Below, piece by piece: positions 1 through 18,800 of a stretch of DNA of 64,000 bases. Numbering within the stretch: position 1 is the stretch's first letter; each line of letters starts with the position of its first letter. This stretch comes from Muscardinus avellanarius (Eukaryota; Chordata; Mammalia; Rodentia; Gliridae): NCBI GenBank assembly GCA_963383645.1, contig OY726557.1, forward strand, positions 156,923,201 through 156,987,200. The letters run 5' to 3'. A program made the position numbers and the translations under genes. The notes below the pieces were generated by a model. It ran no database searches, had not been told where the DNA came from, and saw only the letters and a program-made list of their open reading frames with translations.

Positions 1-935
1 TATGAAGGCTTCCAAATTGTATTCATTTCCATTTTCTCTGAACTCTATACTTTTTTTCTTTCCATTTAATTAGGTAATACCTGTCCTTCATTTATTTGCT
101 TTTAGATATCAAACAACATATATTGCTATGTCATAGAGGCCTAGAGTGAATAAATCACATTTCTTTTTTGTCACCTTGGGAACTAGGGCAGCACTATTTG
201 AATCACTATCCAGCAAATATTTGTTCTATGGTTTGTGAAGTTAAAACCATTATGGCTAGAGGAATGAACCAGAGTAGCTGAAGGAAAGGTATCTCTGGAG
301 TGTTAAATCACTTGGCAAGTACCAGTGAACACTAACTTATCTGACATACTAATTTCATGTTTGAAGTACCACACTATTTTAGTTAATATAGTTATATTTT
401 CTATGTGTATATTTTTTGATAGAGTAAAATAAATGCTTACATACCATATGTATGTTAATTATTATGAAATAATGGGAAATAGGATTATATTAAGCAGATT
501 TATATTCACATTAAAATCTAAAATTCAGACAGAATTGAAAGCACACTGAATTACAATTACAATTAAGACTTTTTATTACTTTTCTCTTCAAGAAACTTGG
601 AAATGTAAATATAGCCATATATAATTACTGCTTGGAGGGCATGTTCATGTGGCCCATCTAATAAACTCCATGGTCTACAAATATCCATAAGCCTTGATTT
701 GGAACTAACAGAAATTGTGTTTGTTTTTGAAAAAATGCCGTATCATTTCACTAGCATGTAGAACATTCTCTCCAAAAGGATGGCTGTAACAAGAACAGGT
801 TTCCCTAGGTGTGAATGACTTGTAGTTTGGCTAGACTTTCTCCTCCATCAGTCCTTAAACCCACAGGGCTTAGCTATGCACCATCTTCAGATACCTACTC
901 AGGTATCACCCCCTTTCAGAGAGGTTCCCCACCAC

Positions 936-1190
936 TCATGTGCAGCACAGCTCTCCCGGCACTCCTCCTGTCACGTTGCGGAGCTTTGTCAGTTGCAAAC
1001 ATCTGAAGTGCTTTGTATTCCCTTGCTTCTGTGTGGCTGACTCCCCAAGAATGTCAACTGCATTAAGCAGGTATTCTGTTCTGAATGTTTTATCTCTAGC
1101 ATCTAGAGCAATACCAGCCACATCTGAAGGGACTCCATAAATAATTATGAATGAATAAAGATTACTACTATGGATAACTTCCTGGTTGGT
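936..1190 (-). repeat. L2/MIR-like ancient repeat
   Basis: On the minus strand it shows a pattern like attgctctagatgctagaga with a following propagated segment tcttggggagtcag, resembling the L2/MIR 'size-marker' sequence. Weak. Confidence 0.35.
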
Positions 1191-1977
1191 CTTAACTAAC
1201 ATTTTGGGCTACCAGTTATTAAGTTCGATATATATTTGAATTATAGGTGATACTTACTTAAAGTAGTAAATTAGAATCATCAGAGATGGGGATGGGGGTC
1301 CAGGCACTTTTTTAATGCTTACAAATGATTGGTGCAGTCACATTTGAGATGGCCTTAGACTGGCCTCCCTTATGAAGTTTCCAGACTTAAGTTTATTTTC
1401 TTTTATTCTGATCTCTTATGTTTGGTACCATATACTTCCTCAAGTATAGTATGTTAGTCATTGCAAAAAAAAAAAAAAAAAAAGAATGGGGCTATATTTT
1501 CCATTCTAAGAATATTTTACTTTTGTGATTCTTTTGGTTACATCTACTTGTTATCACTTAATATTTTTCAGAAAGTTTAAGTCATTTTGCAGAGTTCTGT
1601 ATATGTGTCAATGTAAGAACTGAAATTTTAGATAAATTGGTATAATAATCTAATGAGAATTTTCATGCACACTATTAAAGAAAAGCTTTAGTTTATACTA
1701 TGCTTGCTGTGTGCTATGTTACATAAAAATCTCTAGTCAAAATAATAAATGCCTCAGAATTCTATTAGATCCCATATTATTGCTTTTAATAGGAAGACAG
1801 GGTTTCAGCCTGTGTATCAACTATTCTTAAATAGATGACAATGAAATGTTTGCTTCCTAGGGAAAAAAAGTACATTAGGATTTAATTCTTCTAAGAAAAA
1901 TGCTTCTCATGCTGTTGTTTAGCATGCAAATTACATTTTATAAATGAGTATGTTCATGAAATTTTTTAATTTTTAAT

Positions 1978-2044
1978 TTTTTGCTGGAATTGAACCCAGG
2001 GTCTCCAATGTTAGATACATGCTCTACCAATGATCCAAACTCCT
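1978..2044 (-). mobile_element. ID-like SINE fragment
   Basis: Reverse complement of the ID right-half core: gaacccagggtctcc and catgctctaccaatgatc (box A side). Confidence 0.6.
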
Positions 2045-2062
2045 AAAATTTTCTAGTTTTAA

Positions 2063-8145
<6,083 letters not shown>

Positions 8146-9884
8146 AAGGACATGAGACTGGAGACATCATTGTTACGAACTCTTCATTACTGTGGCAGCT
8201 CTACGAGTAGAAAAATCTTCTCTTGTTTGAACCCATCTATGAGAGAAAAGTTGAGATGTTTTATTTATTTTAAGTCTCTCCAGGATGAGTTTTAGAACTG
8301 TAGTAGTGTGGATGGCTTAAGGAAAATAATTCCACATATAATTTACATGATGATGATGCTAATCTTAAGTCACTCAAAGTATATTAAAATACTACTCTGT
8401 ATCTACAATAGGAACAAGTTTTTGATTAAAAAAAAAGTGTTTTCTTAAAAACTTTGGCATCTGTACAAATCACTTTAGAAATACACCTCTTTGATGGGAG
8501 AAAGCACAGACAAACAATCATTTTTAAGCCAAACCAACACTATAGTTCTGTGGCATCAAATATACTGGGCCAAAATCATTTACTACCCTTTTCTCCATGA
8601 CAGGTTTTCCTTTTGGTAGCAGTTCGTTTACCCTGATCACCTTTCAACCTCCATTCTTAATATAACAAAAGGCAAAATGTATAATAGTTGAAAATTGCTG
8701 CTGACATTATTTATATATACTTAATTAGGCTGTTATAAATAGCTGTTCTAAAACAATGCCTTAGCGATGTGTTTTGAGGGGGATGAAGGGACAAAGAGGT
8801 AGCCATCTAGGAGTTAAAAGAATTCTGTAACATTCAAGAAACATCATGGAAGATATTTTAAAACACATTATTTACCCTACTTTACTTAATGCTGATTGGC
8901 AGCTTTGAAGGCAATACTTAAAATCTTTAAAAGATCGATTTCCTTCTGAAGTCTATACATAGCTTATGTTGAGAAAGTACTATGGTCAAATTTTACCTGA
9001 AATATTTTACTATTTTTTCCTTTGCAAGTTTTGTAATCCCACTGAATGAAAAAGTCTACCAAAGAACACATTGCATGTAAAGATGGACTACAATCTCAAT
9101 GCCAGTAAATCTTGCTTCACTGTTCACCTGAGAGTTCGGTGCTGGTATAAACATTAAATTCCCTAGTGTCTGTTTTACTCTATACGAGAGCCATATGTAA
9201 TGTACTGTAACAAAGGAGCTTCTTGTCCCTTGGTCTTTTAATTAAAAAAAAAATTCAACTAATTTTAATCTTTGTTCTCATTTATCATTTTTTCCCCTAG
9301 CCGAAAGTAACATCTGCTCCAAAAAGAAACATTCAATTTCTGCCCATTTTTAATATAACCACAAAACAATTAAAAAAATTTTTCACCACTCACTGAACTT
9401 TAGCTCTGTTCCTGTTCTCCCAATGTAGAAATAAGTTTCTTTTCAGAATATCCAATATTAGCAGAATTGGCACCAAAAAGATTTGGTCACTGTGTGAAAT
9501 TTTATAGGGTATTTAAGTGGCAAATCAGAATTAAAGATATGATTTCCACTCCAAATATTTCACAAACCCAGTCTCGTCTCCATTCCACTAGTTTCGTCAT
9601 ATAAGCCTGTTTCATCTTGGTCTGACACAACATAAAACAATGTTGGAGATCAAGAATTTAAAGTGTCAAGTCTCAGTATACTCACACATCTACTTCAAAT
9701 TCCACTCAGAACCTAGAGGAATCTAAATGCAAGTCTATGAAGTCTCTGAACTCTCTTCAAAACCTCAACAGTGGCTTCACTCATCTTCTGCAGGAATCTC
9801 CAATCTGCAGTATATGTACTTGAGCATAAGATAAACCACTGGTTTATGTGTAAATAGGATATAGCAAAGTACTAGTACATATAC

Positions 9885-9887
<3 letters not shown>

Positions 9888-9926
<39 letters not shown>
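9888..9926. repeat. (TA)n microsatellite
   Basis: About 19 pure TA units in the presumed MTMR2 3' UTR. Confidence 0.95.
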
Positions 9927-9929
<3 letters not shown>

Positions 9930-10406
9930 ACTATATTTTGTGTGAACATTTTATAACTTTATGAGTACTGGCTGTGCAGGTGTACCATTTCCCTTTATAA
10001 TCAGGTGTACAAAATTTAGAGCAATATAGTCAAATTGGAGCTCTCTACCTCCTCTGACCCAATCTCTGTTTACCCCAACTTCTATGTACCAATTACTCCG
10101 CAATTCATACTTCTCTCATGGAAAGTGAGGATTTCTGCCTCACTTGTTCATTCTCCTGTTGACCTGGATCAACTGTTCTCCAGAGCTTAGGTATTATCTC
10201 TTCCTCCAGAAGTTATCACCACACTCCATCTGCCTGTGTGTCCATGTAGCACTGTATGCCTGGCAATGACCACTGCATTCACCACATATATTGAGATAAA
10301 CAATTCAAATGTATGCCACCAGTCTGTTAACATGCATTTCTTACTCAACCTAGTATCCAGTTTAGCATATCACAGAGAGATGATACTTATATTAGAAATG
10401 CATTGC

Positions 10407-10412
10407 AATAAA
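10407..10412 (+). terminator. MTMR2: Candidate MTMR2 poly(A) signal AATAAA
   Basis: A canonical hexamer in the sense strand about 2.26 kb after the stop codon, followed by gctctgttac. It would give a 3' UTR of about 2.3 kb. A second candidate is at 11463-11468. Confidence 0.4.
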
Positions 10413-11053
10413 AGCTCTGTTACATTAGTGGACATATATTCCTATACTATACTGTATACCCTCTACTGTAAACTCTCATAAGAAAACTGAAGCAGTACAC
10501 TGTTTTCAGTTCACACCTGAGAGAATCAAAAGCTGAAGTGGTTAGTTTGAATCCTAGCTGAGGGATGGGGTAGGATTTAGCATCATTCAATCATTCTTCT
10601 AATTAGGACTTAGAATCATTACCAAATGATGCTTATGCAATTAAATGATCTGAAATTCAAACAAGGAGATAACAGAATACTTAATATTTGAAATGCTGGT
10701 TGAGACACAAGAAATATTTACCATGTTACCAGGGTAGTTTCTTACCTTTCTTGGGTCTAAGGACTCACTGTTGTTAATTCAGTGACACTGCAGACCTGCT
10801 CATCAGAAAATTGCACACAAGCAAAAGTTTACATACAATTCTAGGAACTCACAAATCTATTTAAGGACACAAAATTAACAACTCTACAGAAAGCCGATTC
10901 AACAAGAGGCTTAACAAGGCTAGTGCCCAGGTAGCCAGAACAAGGCATGCTGATTGCCGAGATATATACCCTAACCTCTACCTCAATCAGTTCCAGCAGA
11001 GGTATATAATAGGAATTCATTAATATGTAACTAATGTGTTCATTAGCCCTCTT

Positions 11054-11279
11054 TTGTTTTTTTCTCCCAGTAATAGGGATGGAACCCAGGGGCATTCTAC
11101 CTCTGAGCTACATCCCCAGCCCTATTTTTTTGTATTTTTATTTTGAAACAGGGTCTTAGTGAGTTGCAAAGCTAAAGAGCTGTGGCTCTTTAAATAGCTG
11201 TGGCTGCCTGTGAATTGTGATCCTCCTGTCTCAGGCTCTCAAATGCTGGGATTACAAGCGAGTTCCACCACAACCCGCT
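11054..11279 (-). mobile_element. B1-ID dimeric SINE between MTMR2 and CEP57
   Basis: Flanked by near-identical attagccctctt (11042-11053) and attagtcctctt (11280-11291). Confidence 0.85.
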
Positions 11280-11462
11280 ATTAGTCCTCTTAAGAGTAGC
11301 TTATATACCACCATAAACTTTCAATCTTAATTTTACTTGACTTAGTGACAATATAAGTATTAAAATGGCAAATAAGTAAATACATTCTTAGTTTCTCATA
11401 ATCAAGATATTAATGGCCTATTTAGAAATGCCTATTAGAAATACATTTATGAGAGTTTATAC

Positions 11463-11468
11463 AATAAA
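11463..11468 (+). terminator. MTMR2: Alternative distal MTMR2 poly(A) signal AATAAA
   Basis: A sense-strand hexamer about 3.3 kb after the stop, followed by T/G-rich gtctgttaat. Use of this site would make the MTMR2 transcript nearly abut or overlap the CEP57 3' end. Confidence 0.25.
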
Positions 11469-11516
11469 GTCTGTTAATAGTTAAGGAAGTTTCAGTGTTT
11501 CCTTAAAAAAAGCTGG

Positions 11517-11522
11517 TTTATT
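11517..11522 (-). terminator. CEP57: Candidate CEP57 poly(A) signal AATAAA
   Basis: On the minus strand this reads AATAAA about 0.95 kb after the CEP57 stop codon. Another minus-strand AATAAA sits at 11795-11800 and would give a shorter UTR of about 0.67 kb. Confidence 0.4.
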
Positions 11523-12467
11523 GATGTCAGTGGCAAATTTATAAAAAGTTAACATGTCTTGATCTATTCAAAATTATACATTATTAACATGACAATTGGT
11601 GTGTACAGTTCTTGTTGCACTCATTCTGTGCATTCACCCAAAATGCAAATATTCAAGGTTTCTCTAAGTTTTAAGATTTAAAAATTACAATTCTTTGAAT
11701 AACATGATTACAAACAGGTTATTATTTAAAGGTGCAAGTGTATGTTCCACAACACCTCCTTTCTCATTCTAAAAATCCATTTAATTCATTAGGATTTATT
11801 TGTACTTTTAAAGATGTTTTCATAACTTTCATGGTTAACTGGCTTAAAATGATTGCCTGGATCTTTAAAAACATGTTTACAGTGAATTAAAAAGCAATAC
11901 AAGTGCATTTAAAATGTTTGCAATACCAGAAAAACAAAAACACAAAAATTCTCTTAAATATATAAATATTTAAATATAGAAAACCTCCATCAATAGTTGA
12001 AATGAAGTATATTTAATGGTGTAAGGGAAAGGGGAGATGAACACTTCATGCTAGGGATAAATTTAAAAATGAGACTTTTCCAGCAAATGCTGCCTATGGG
12101 ACAGCCTCATATTTTGAAAATTTAAACCTAATTTATATATATGTATACAGAATTTTTTTAAAAACCACACCCACAAGTCAAAGACTGGCAATTTGTTTAC
12201 AAAGTGCAATATATCAGTACAGAAAATTCATCTCAAAGAAACAGTAGCTTCTCAGACTTTAAAACTCTTGGTTTCCATTTGAATGATTTAACATTTAGTC
12301 ATGCTGCTTACGACAGATATACCCTGTGTAATGAAATTTGGGCCCCATAATATCTGCTATTAATGAATTCCAACATGGTCGAGTAGGAAACCTGGAAGGT
12401 GAATTGTTGACATCTGATTGATGAAGTACAGGTTATCTAGATAAAATTTATGACCTAGTATGAGCAG
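11517..12467 (-). other. CEP57: CEP57 3' UTR (end inferred)
   Basis: AT-rich unique sequence following the CEP57 TGA on the minus strand, with no SINE recognised inside it. The end is set by the candidate AATAAA at 11517-11522, with a nearer alternative at 11795-11800. Confidence 0.45.
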
Positions 12468-12701
12468 TCAGTAATCCCAACACAAATTACTGTTCTGTAA
12501 TGAATTCTGTAAAGTCTGCATGTCCTTCAACAACTGAAGATTTTTCCTGCTTTTTTCTCCAGGTCTCAGTTTGACAAAATCCTTCTTACTTGTGGTCCTT
12601 GTGACTCCAGAAGAAGGTCTGCTGCTGTTTCCTTCTTCATCAAGAGTCTTTTTGTTAGCTCTTAATTCTTTCTTTGGCTTCTCTGTTTTCTGTTTCTCCA
12701 G
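12468..12701 (-). CDS. CEP57: CEP57 terminal coding exon 11 (residues 424-500)
   Basis: The acceptor is ttggtatag and the stop is TGA at 12470-12468; 77 codons plus stop. It encodes [20 protein letters not shown], a Ser/Thr-rich linker and [18 protein letters not shown], ending NSNLCWDY. Confidence 0.95.
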   Translation of the reverse strand: MEKQKTEKPKKELRANKKTLDEEGNSSRPSSGVTRTTSKKDFVKLRPGEKSRKNLQLLKDMQTLQNSLQNSNLCWDY

Positions 12702-12822
12702 CTATACCAAATAACCAAGGCAGGGAAAACGATTTGATGAAAGCATTTTCTTCTGATTTTCAGTACCTTTCAACTAACTCTCATACTAAAACTCAAGAAA
12801 AGTCTATTGTAGGTTTACTATG

Positions 12823-12859
<37 letters not shown>

Positions 12860-15800
12860 ATTATTATTTATTATTGTGTGGTGCTAGAGTGGAACCCAGA
12901 GGCTTTCTACCTTTGGGCTACACTCTCAGGCATATTTTGTATTTTATTTGGAAAGAGGGTCTCACTAAGTTGCTGAAAGCCTCACTAAGTAGCTGAGGCT
13001 GGCTTCGAACCTGTGCGATCCTCCTGCCTCAGCCTCACAAACACTGGGATTACAAGCGTGCGCCACCACGCCTGGCTAGGAACGTTATTTTTAAAGGCTT
13101 CAAAAATCTACTGCATTAGTCATTAAATACTCTATACTTAAAATACATAACAGCATACAAAACAAGTGAACAAGACCACTAAGACAACAAGTGAACAAAA
13201 CACACCAATTTTGGTGCTGTATCATAAATTAAGACAGTACTGCCAAAGTGCAGAATTGGTGGGGAAGACAGGAGGCTAGCAATAATGGAGGAATAAAAAA
13301 ATGAGACAAACAGGAAAGATGGGAAGGGTTTAAACAGAAGGAAGAAAGGAGAAAGATATTTTAGAAACTAGTCTGAGTAGGCCAAGAGGTAAGTTCAGGG
13401 TAGATGAACCCATATTATGAGAAGCATATTAAATTTTATTCTTACATTATTTTTAGAATAATTTAATTTAGAGGAGCTTTATTTTGATTTTAATGAAACT
13501 GTTGCTGGAATGCTGGTATTCCATTAGAGAACACAGCCAAATGTACAAGAAACAAATTTGAACATTACACCAACAGGAATCATTTGCTTCTATTTTTTTT
13601 CTTTTTAAATTTTAAAAAATTATTTAGTGCATTGTAGTTGTGCATCTTAATGAATTACAAGATGGTAGAGGCATACGTGCTTCCATTTTTAAAAAATATG
13701 TCTTTTGGCCGGGCGTGGTGGCACACACTTGTAATCCCCGTGCTTGGGAGGCAGAGACAGAAGGATCATGCAGGTTCAAAGCCAGCCTTGCTGGCTTAGA
13801 GACCCATTTCCAAATAAAATATAAAAATGGGTCTGGGAGTGTAGCCCAGAGGTAGAAGGGCTCCATCCCCAGTACCACCAAAAAAATAAAAAATAAAAAT
13901 AAAAAAGTCTTTTGGCAAAAGTACATTTTTATTCTTTATTTTGAGAGACTGGGGATAGAACCCAGGGGCATTTGACCTCTGAGATACACCCCCTGCCCTA
14001 TTCTTTTTATTCTTTATTTTGAAACAGGGTCTCACTAAGTTGCAGAGGGCCTCACTAAATAGCTGAGGGTGTCTGCGAACCGTGATCTTCCAGTCTCAAG
14101 CCTCCTGAATGCTGGGATTACAAGCGTGCGCCACCACGCCCAGCTCAAAAGTACATTTTTAAAAGGCCACATTTAGGAGTTGAAAAGACCCAAGTTTGCA
14201 TCCCAGCTCTGCCATTTTTCAGTGAGTTATTATGTCCGAGGGCAAGTTATTTAATTTCACTGATGATATATATGTACTTCCCAGAAAAATTGGCCTCAGT
14301 TTCCTCATCTATTAACTAGGTACAACATACCTACTTTATATGTCTTTCTAGAGAAATAAAATGACATATTCAAAGCACTTGGCATTTTATGTCATATAGC
14401 TACCAATAAATAAGTGGTAGTCATTGAATCCAGTGGCAAGTAACCCTGATATATCTACTTCCAAAATATATCTTGAATCTGTCCAGCACTGCCTAATTCC
14501 AATTACTATCATAGTGCAGTGAAAACCACCTCTGCTAAACCTAAGAACCTAGCTGGACTCAGTCTCTCTGCCTTGACCCCATCTCTATAATCCCAGCAGT
14601 CACACAAATTGTGTTTCTGCATGAAAACCCTTGAGTATGACTTCACCACTACACTAAGTAGATATGAAATAAATAGCTGTTTTATTTAATACAATGAGTA
14701 ACAAACATAATGACCTTTTCATATATGTACATCTGACTTATTCCTTTGAAAATTGAGAATTTATAGATGCATTTAAAAAGATTTAATTTGAATAAACTAT
14801 TTAAATTCATATCAGAAGCTTATAAAAATAAAATGTTAAATATATACAGCATTTGAAAGATGTATCTTAGATGAAATCTACTCTGGACAGCATTTTTTTT
14901 TTTTTTTGCTAACCCACTTAATGCCAATTCTTAATAAAACCATTACTTGTCTTCTGAAATTAATAGTTCTGAATGCTTTTTATAACACACTCGCTGTCAT
15001 CAGCAATATCTGAAGAAAAGTATTTGTATTTTTAATCATTAGAAACTCCCATGAAGGAAATTGAGTTACCTGGGCTTGATATTTGCGAACTTTAGTTATT
15101 TGGTTGGCTTTTGCTTCCATCCTTCCCACTAATGCCTCCAGTTCACACTCTAAGTTGTCTTTCAATTCAACGGTTGGCGACTCCTGGATAAGTTTTGCAA
15201 GCTGTTGGTGATCACTATATACAAAGCAAAATTAGAGTTTTGTTAAATTTTCATATCGCTCATGGTTAAGTCCCTATGCCTCATCAGGAGGTCATCACTC
15301 TGTGTTAAGAAAAAAAAATTTCAATTTTTAATAAAAACACAGAGCAACAAAGTTTGAAGTTAAAAGTGTTTAAAAGTTCAAAAAAGGAACCCTAGGCAAA
15401 TTCAAGAGTTCTTAATATCAGAGTTAACTATATCCCCCTAAAGAGCATTAAATATGTAGAAAGTCTGAAGGATCTTGTTCTTCAAACATTCCATCCTAAC
15501 TCATCAGCTTAGCTAAAATTATAATGCTCTTGAATTAGAAAATGACAAATATAAACCTTGGTCTCCAAAACATTTAATAGTATTAGAGAAAGAGATTTTA
15601 CCCATCATTTTTAAGTTTAAAGTTCTAATAAGTTGGCTGACACAAGAAATACGTTCAATAGAATTTGTTGGACAAACAAAACTAGGACCAATAAAGTCAC
15701 CAAGAGGCTAACAGACAATGAAATTTTAAAAGTAAATGTAATTTTAGCTGGGTGTGGTGGCGCACGCTTGTAATCCCCGTGCTTGGGAGGCGGAGACAGG

Positions 15801-18800
15801 AGGATCGTGCAGGTTCGAAGCCAACCTCCCTGGCTTAGGAGACTCTGTTTAAAAAAAAAGGTCTGGGAGTGTAGCTCAGAGGTGGAAGGGTTTCCAGGAG
15901 CCCCAGTACCCCCCCCCCCAAAAAAAGTAAATGTAATTTCTTAAAAACAAAACTAAAACTCACAAGCTCATTTGTCCAAATTCATCCTGTAAAGTCTGTA
16001 AGACTTCTGATAACTCTTCATTAATGCTGTTGGAGGAGGGAGTTGTTACTGACTTCTTACTTTTGCTGCTCCGTGAAGGTACTTGTTTTGCCAGAGGAAC
16101 ACTGTTGACTACTCGATCATTGCACAAAGCTTTGCTGTGTTGCTTCATTAGATGCAAGACATGCTGAACATTGGCAACAACAGCATGGCTAGGACTTGTG
16201 GACTAAAGAGAGAAAAATAATTGAAGAACTGAAGGTACATGCATAACTCACTTCCTAACCTGGGTAAAAATAAACCTCCCCAAAGCATAGGACATAAATC
16301 TACTCTACAGTAAATTACCAAAGTCCCATGGATTCAGACTCCAAAATAACATTCCAATTTATCTCCTAATTTTCACCTACTGTTACTTACTTGGTTTATG
16401 GACCTACCTCCTTAGCTATAGGAAAAGCATCTTAATTGGTCATCTTGTACTCATCTCTTGTGCCTCTAACACCATGGTAATATCAGGTATCCTCCTAAAA
16501 CATTATTCTAATTATGTTGTTTATTTGAAATCCTTTGATAATAAACCTACTGACTAAAAAACCCAGTAAGCTACAATTTATTCACTCCCTGGCTTCATGT
16601 CCCACCATCTCTTAATTTCTATTATAGAAAGAAATCATATTTGCAAATGACACTTATTGGCGCTATAAGTATTATTAGACAGATCATTAAAATGTGGATT
16701 CTTAGGCAACACTCCAAACTCAATCAGTATGTGGCCTGGGAATTTGTATTTTTAAGTCCTCCAGTTTATTCAGATTAACCAGATCTGGAAGACACTGTGC
16801 CAAGCAAAGCAGATGCTCTTTTCTTAGTTTCTACTGTTAGTCATGAAATCGAATGCAGTAATAGATATAAAAAGAATTATACAACACATCCAAATAGGAT
16901 TTATTTTAAGAGTACAAGGCCAGTCTAACATTTAATAATCAATCAATACAATCACTATTTTGTTTGTAATAATCAATATATTACCGATTGCTTATATATA
17001 TATATATACACATATATATATACACACACACTTTCAATGTGCAATAGTTTTCCTAATTCTTTTGTTTCTATTATTTTTCTGATTATATTTTATGTAATCT
17101 TATGTCTATTGAGTCTAGTTAGTAATTGGTATTGATGTTTTATGTCTTTATTTTTCTAGTAATTCACTTACAGTCTACACAGGCTTGATCTATTATAATG
17201 TAATTAAAAATAAAATAAAAATTGGTTCTTCACAATAGATTCCCCAAGGTTTTACTGAGGTTTTAAATAAACAAGCATTTAGGTAAAATTAGAATTTAAA
17301 AACATTTACTACCTAAGCCACTAAAATTAACAATTTAGTTGGGTTGTAAGAAAGCTAAACAAACCAATAATACAAACAGTTCGTGGAAAGGTAGTATAAA
17401 AAGTGTTAAGTACTTAGAAATCACTCAAGCACTGCAAATATTTGAGAAAACTATCACCTCTACATTTAAGAATGAAGGAGACATAAGATTCAAGTTATAT
17501 AGTGTTTCTTGGAGAATCAACTCCAGATATGATCTGGATGAGAGGACTAATAGGATGTACTATTTATTCTAAATTACTCAACAGGCAATAGGGTTGATAC
17601 CAAATAGCCAATACTGCAAAAATATACTATTTCTTTTATATGGCCCTTTATCGGCAATGACACCTTGTTCAAACCAGTCTCTGCTTTTGTCACTTCCATT
17701 CATATAGACTGCTCTAAGAGGTCCTCCCTGCTACCCCAAATCCCATAAAACCTATCTCCTTTACATTCTCATTCTTAGATCTATAGGATCCACACTTGTA
17801 TCCAGAGTTTGACCAACTCACCTTTCCGGCCACAAATGGCATATCACCCAAGCATAATCGATAATGTGGTTGTGCACAGAAATAGTTCCTAGGACCTTTC
17901 TGAATGAGGGAAAAAATATTTTATTCACATATGATAATAAAATCTGTCTATACACAACAAGGCGTCAGCTTACCACAAGGCTGCTACTTGCCATACCTAT
18001 ATTAGTATTATGGTCTCAAACAAGTTATTTCCTCATAATACCTACCAACATGTATCCTAGCCTAGTTATCCTTTTTTTGCTAGGGTAAGCAGCAGATAGT
18101 CTAAATACAGAAACAGTATACAGATACTTAAAACATTTTAAGGTCAAAAGGCAATTAATGCAATATCTAATACTATTACAACTATTTCTACGATTTCTAT
18201 AATGCATCCATAGATACTATCCAACTAATGGTAAAAATTTAGGATATTACTTATCTTCTTTGTGCAAGTCAGGAAACTAAGAATAAGTGATTCTCTCTTC
18301 CAAAGATGTAGTACCATATGGTTTATGAAAAAAACGACTAAGTACTCATCTCTTTGATTGGTTCTGTTTTCATACCTTTTCTGGGGGTTTTGCCTTCTTT
18401 TTTTTAATTTTTCTTGTACTGGGAATATATGATGTTGCCTTATCTTCAAAGATAAGTTTATTTGTTTCTAGACCAGTCTCCAACTAGGGAAAACATAAGA
18501 GCTTAAGGTTAATGATGCAGACAGAGAAGCTATGATTCAAATTTGTAAAAACATATGTTCTTAATTTTCCACAATAAGCTATATCTAAAACTTTATACAG
18601 TGGGCTATTCTAAGTGTAAATAATCTTAAGATATCCAAATATATTTACCTATTTCCAAAGAATGATAAAAATATGAAAAGCTTATTTACTCTTACTTCAA
18701 CCTACCTCAGCTGCCTTAGCTTGCATACGTTTCCTTTCCTGTTCTTCTTCATGGAGTTTTGCTTCCAACTCTTGCATTTTTTTCTAGTAATAAAAATATC

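Larger units (their letters stand above)
8146..10430 (+). other. MTMR2: MTMR2 3' UTR (3' limit inferred)
   Basis: Sequence after the TGA at 8145 has no further coding signal. It is mostly unique and AT-rich, as expected of a long vertebrate 3' UTR, with one (TA)n tract at 9888-9926. The first canonical AATAAA I found is at 10407-10412, followed by a T/G-rich stretch. The true cleavage point is not known; a second AATAAA lies at 11463-11468. Confidence 0.5.
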
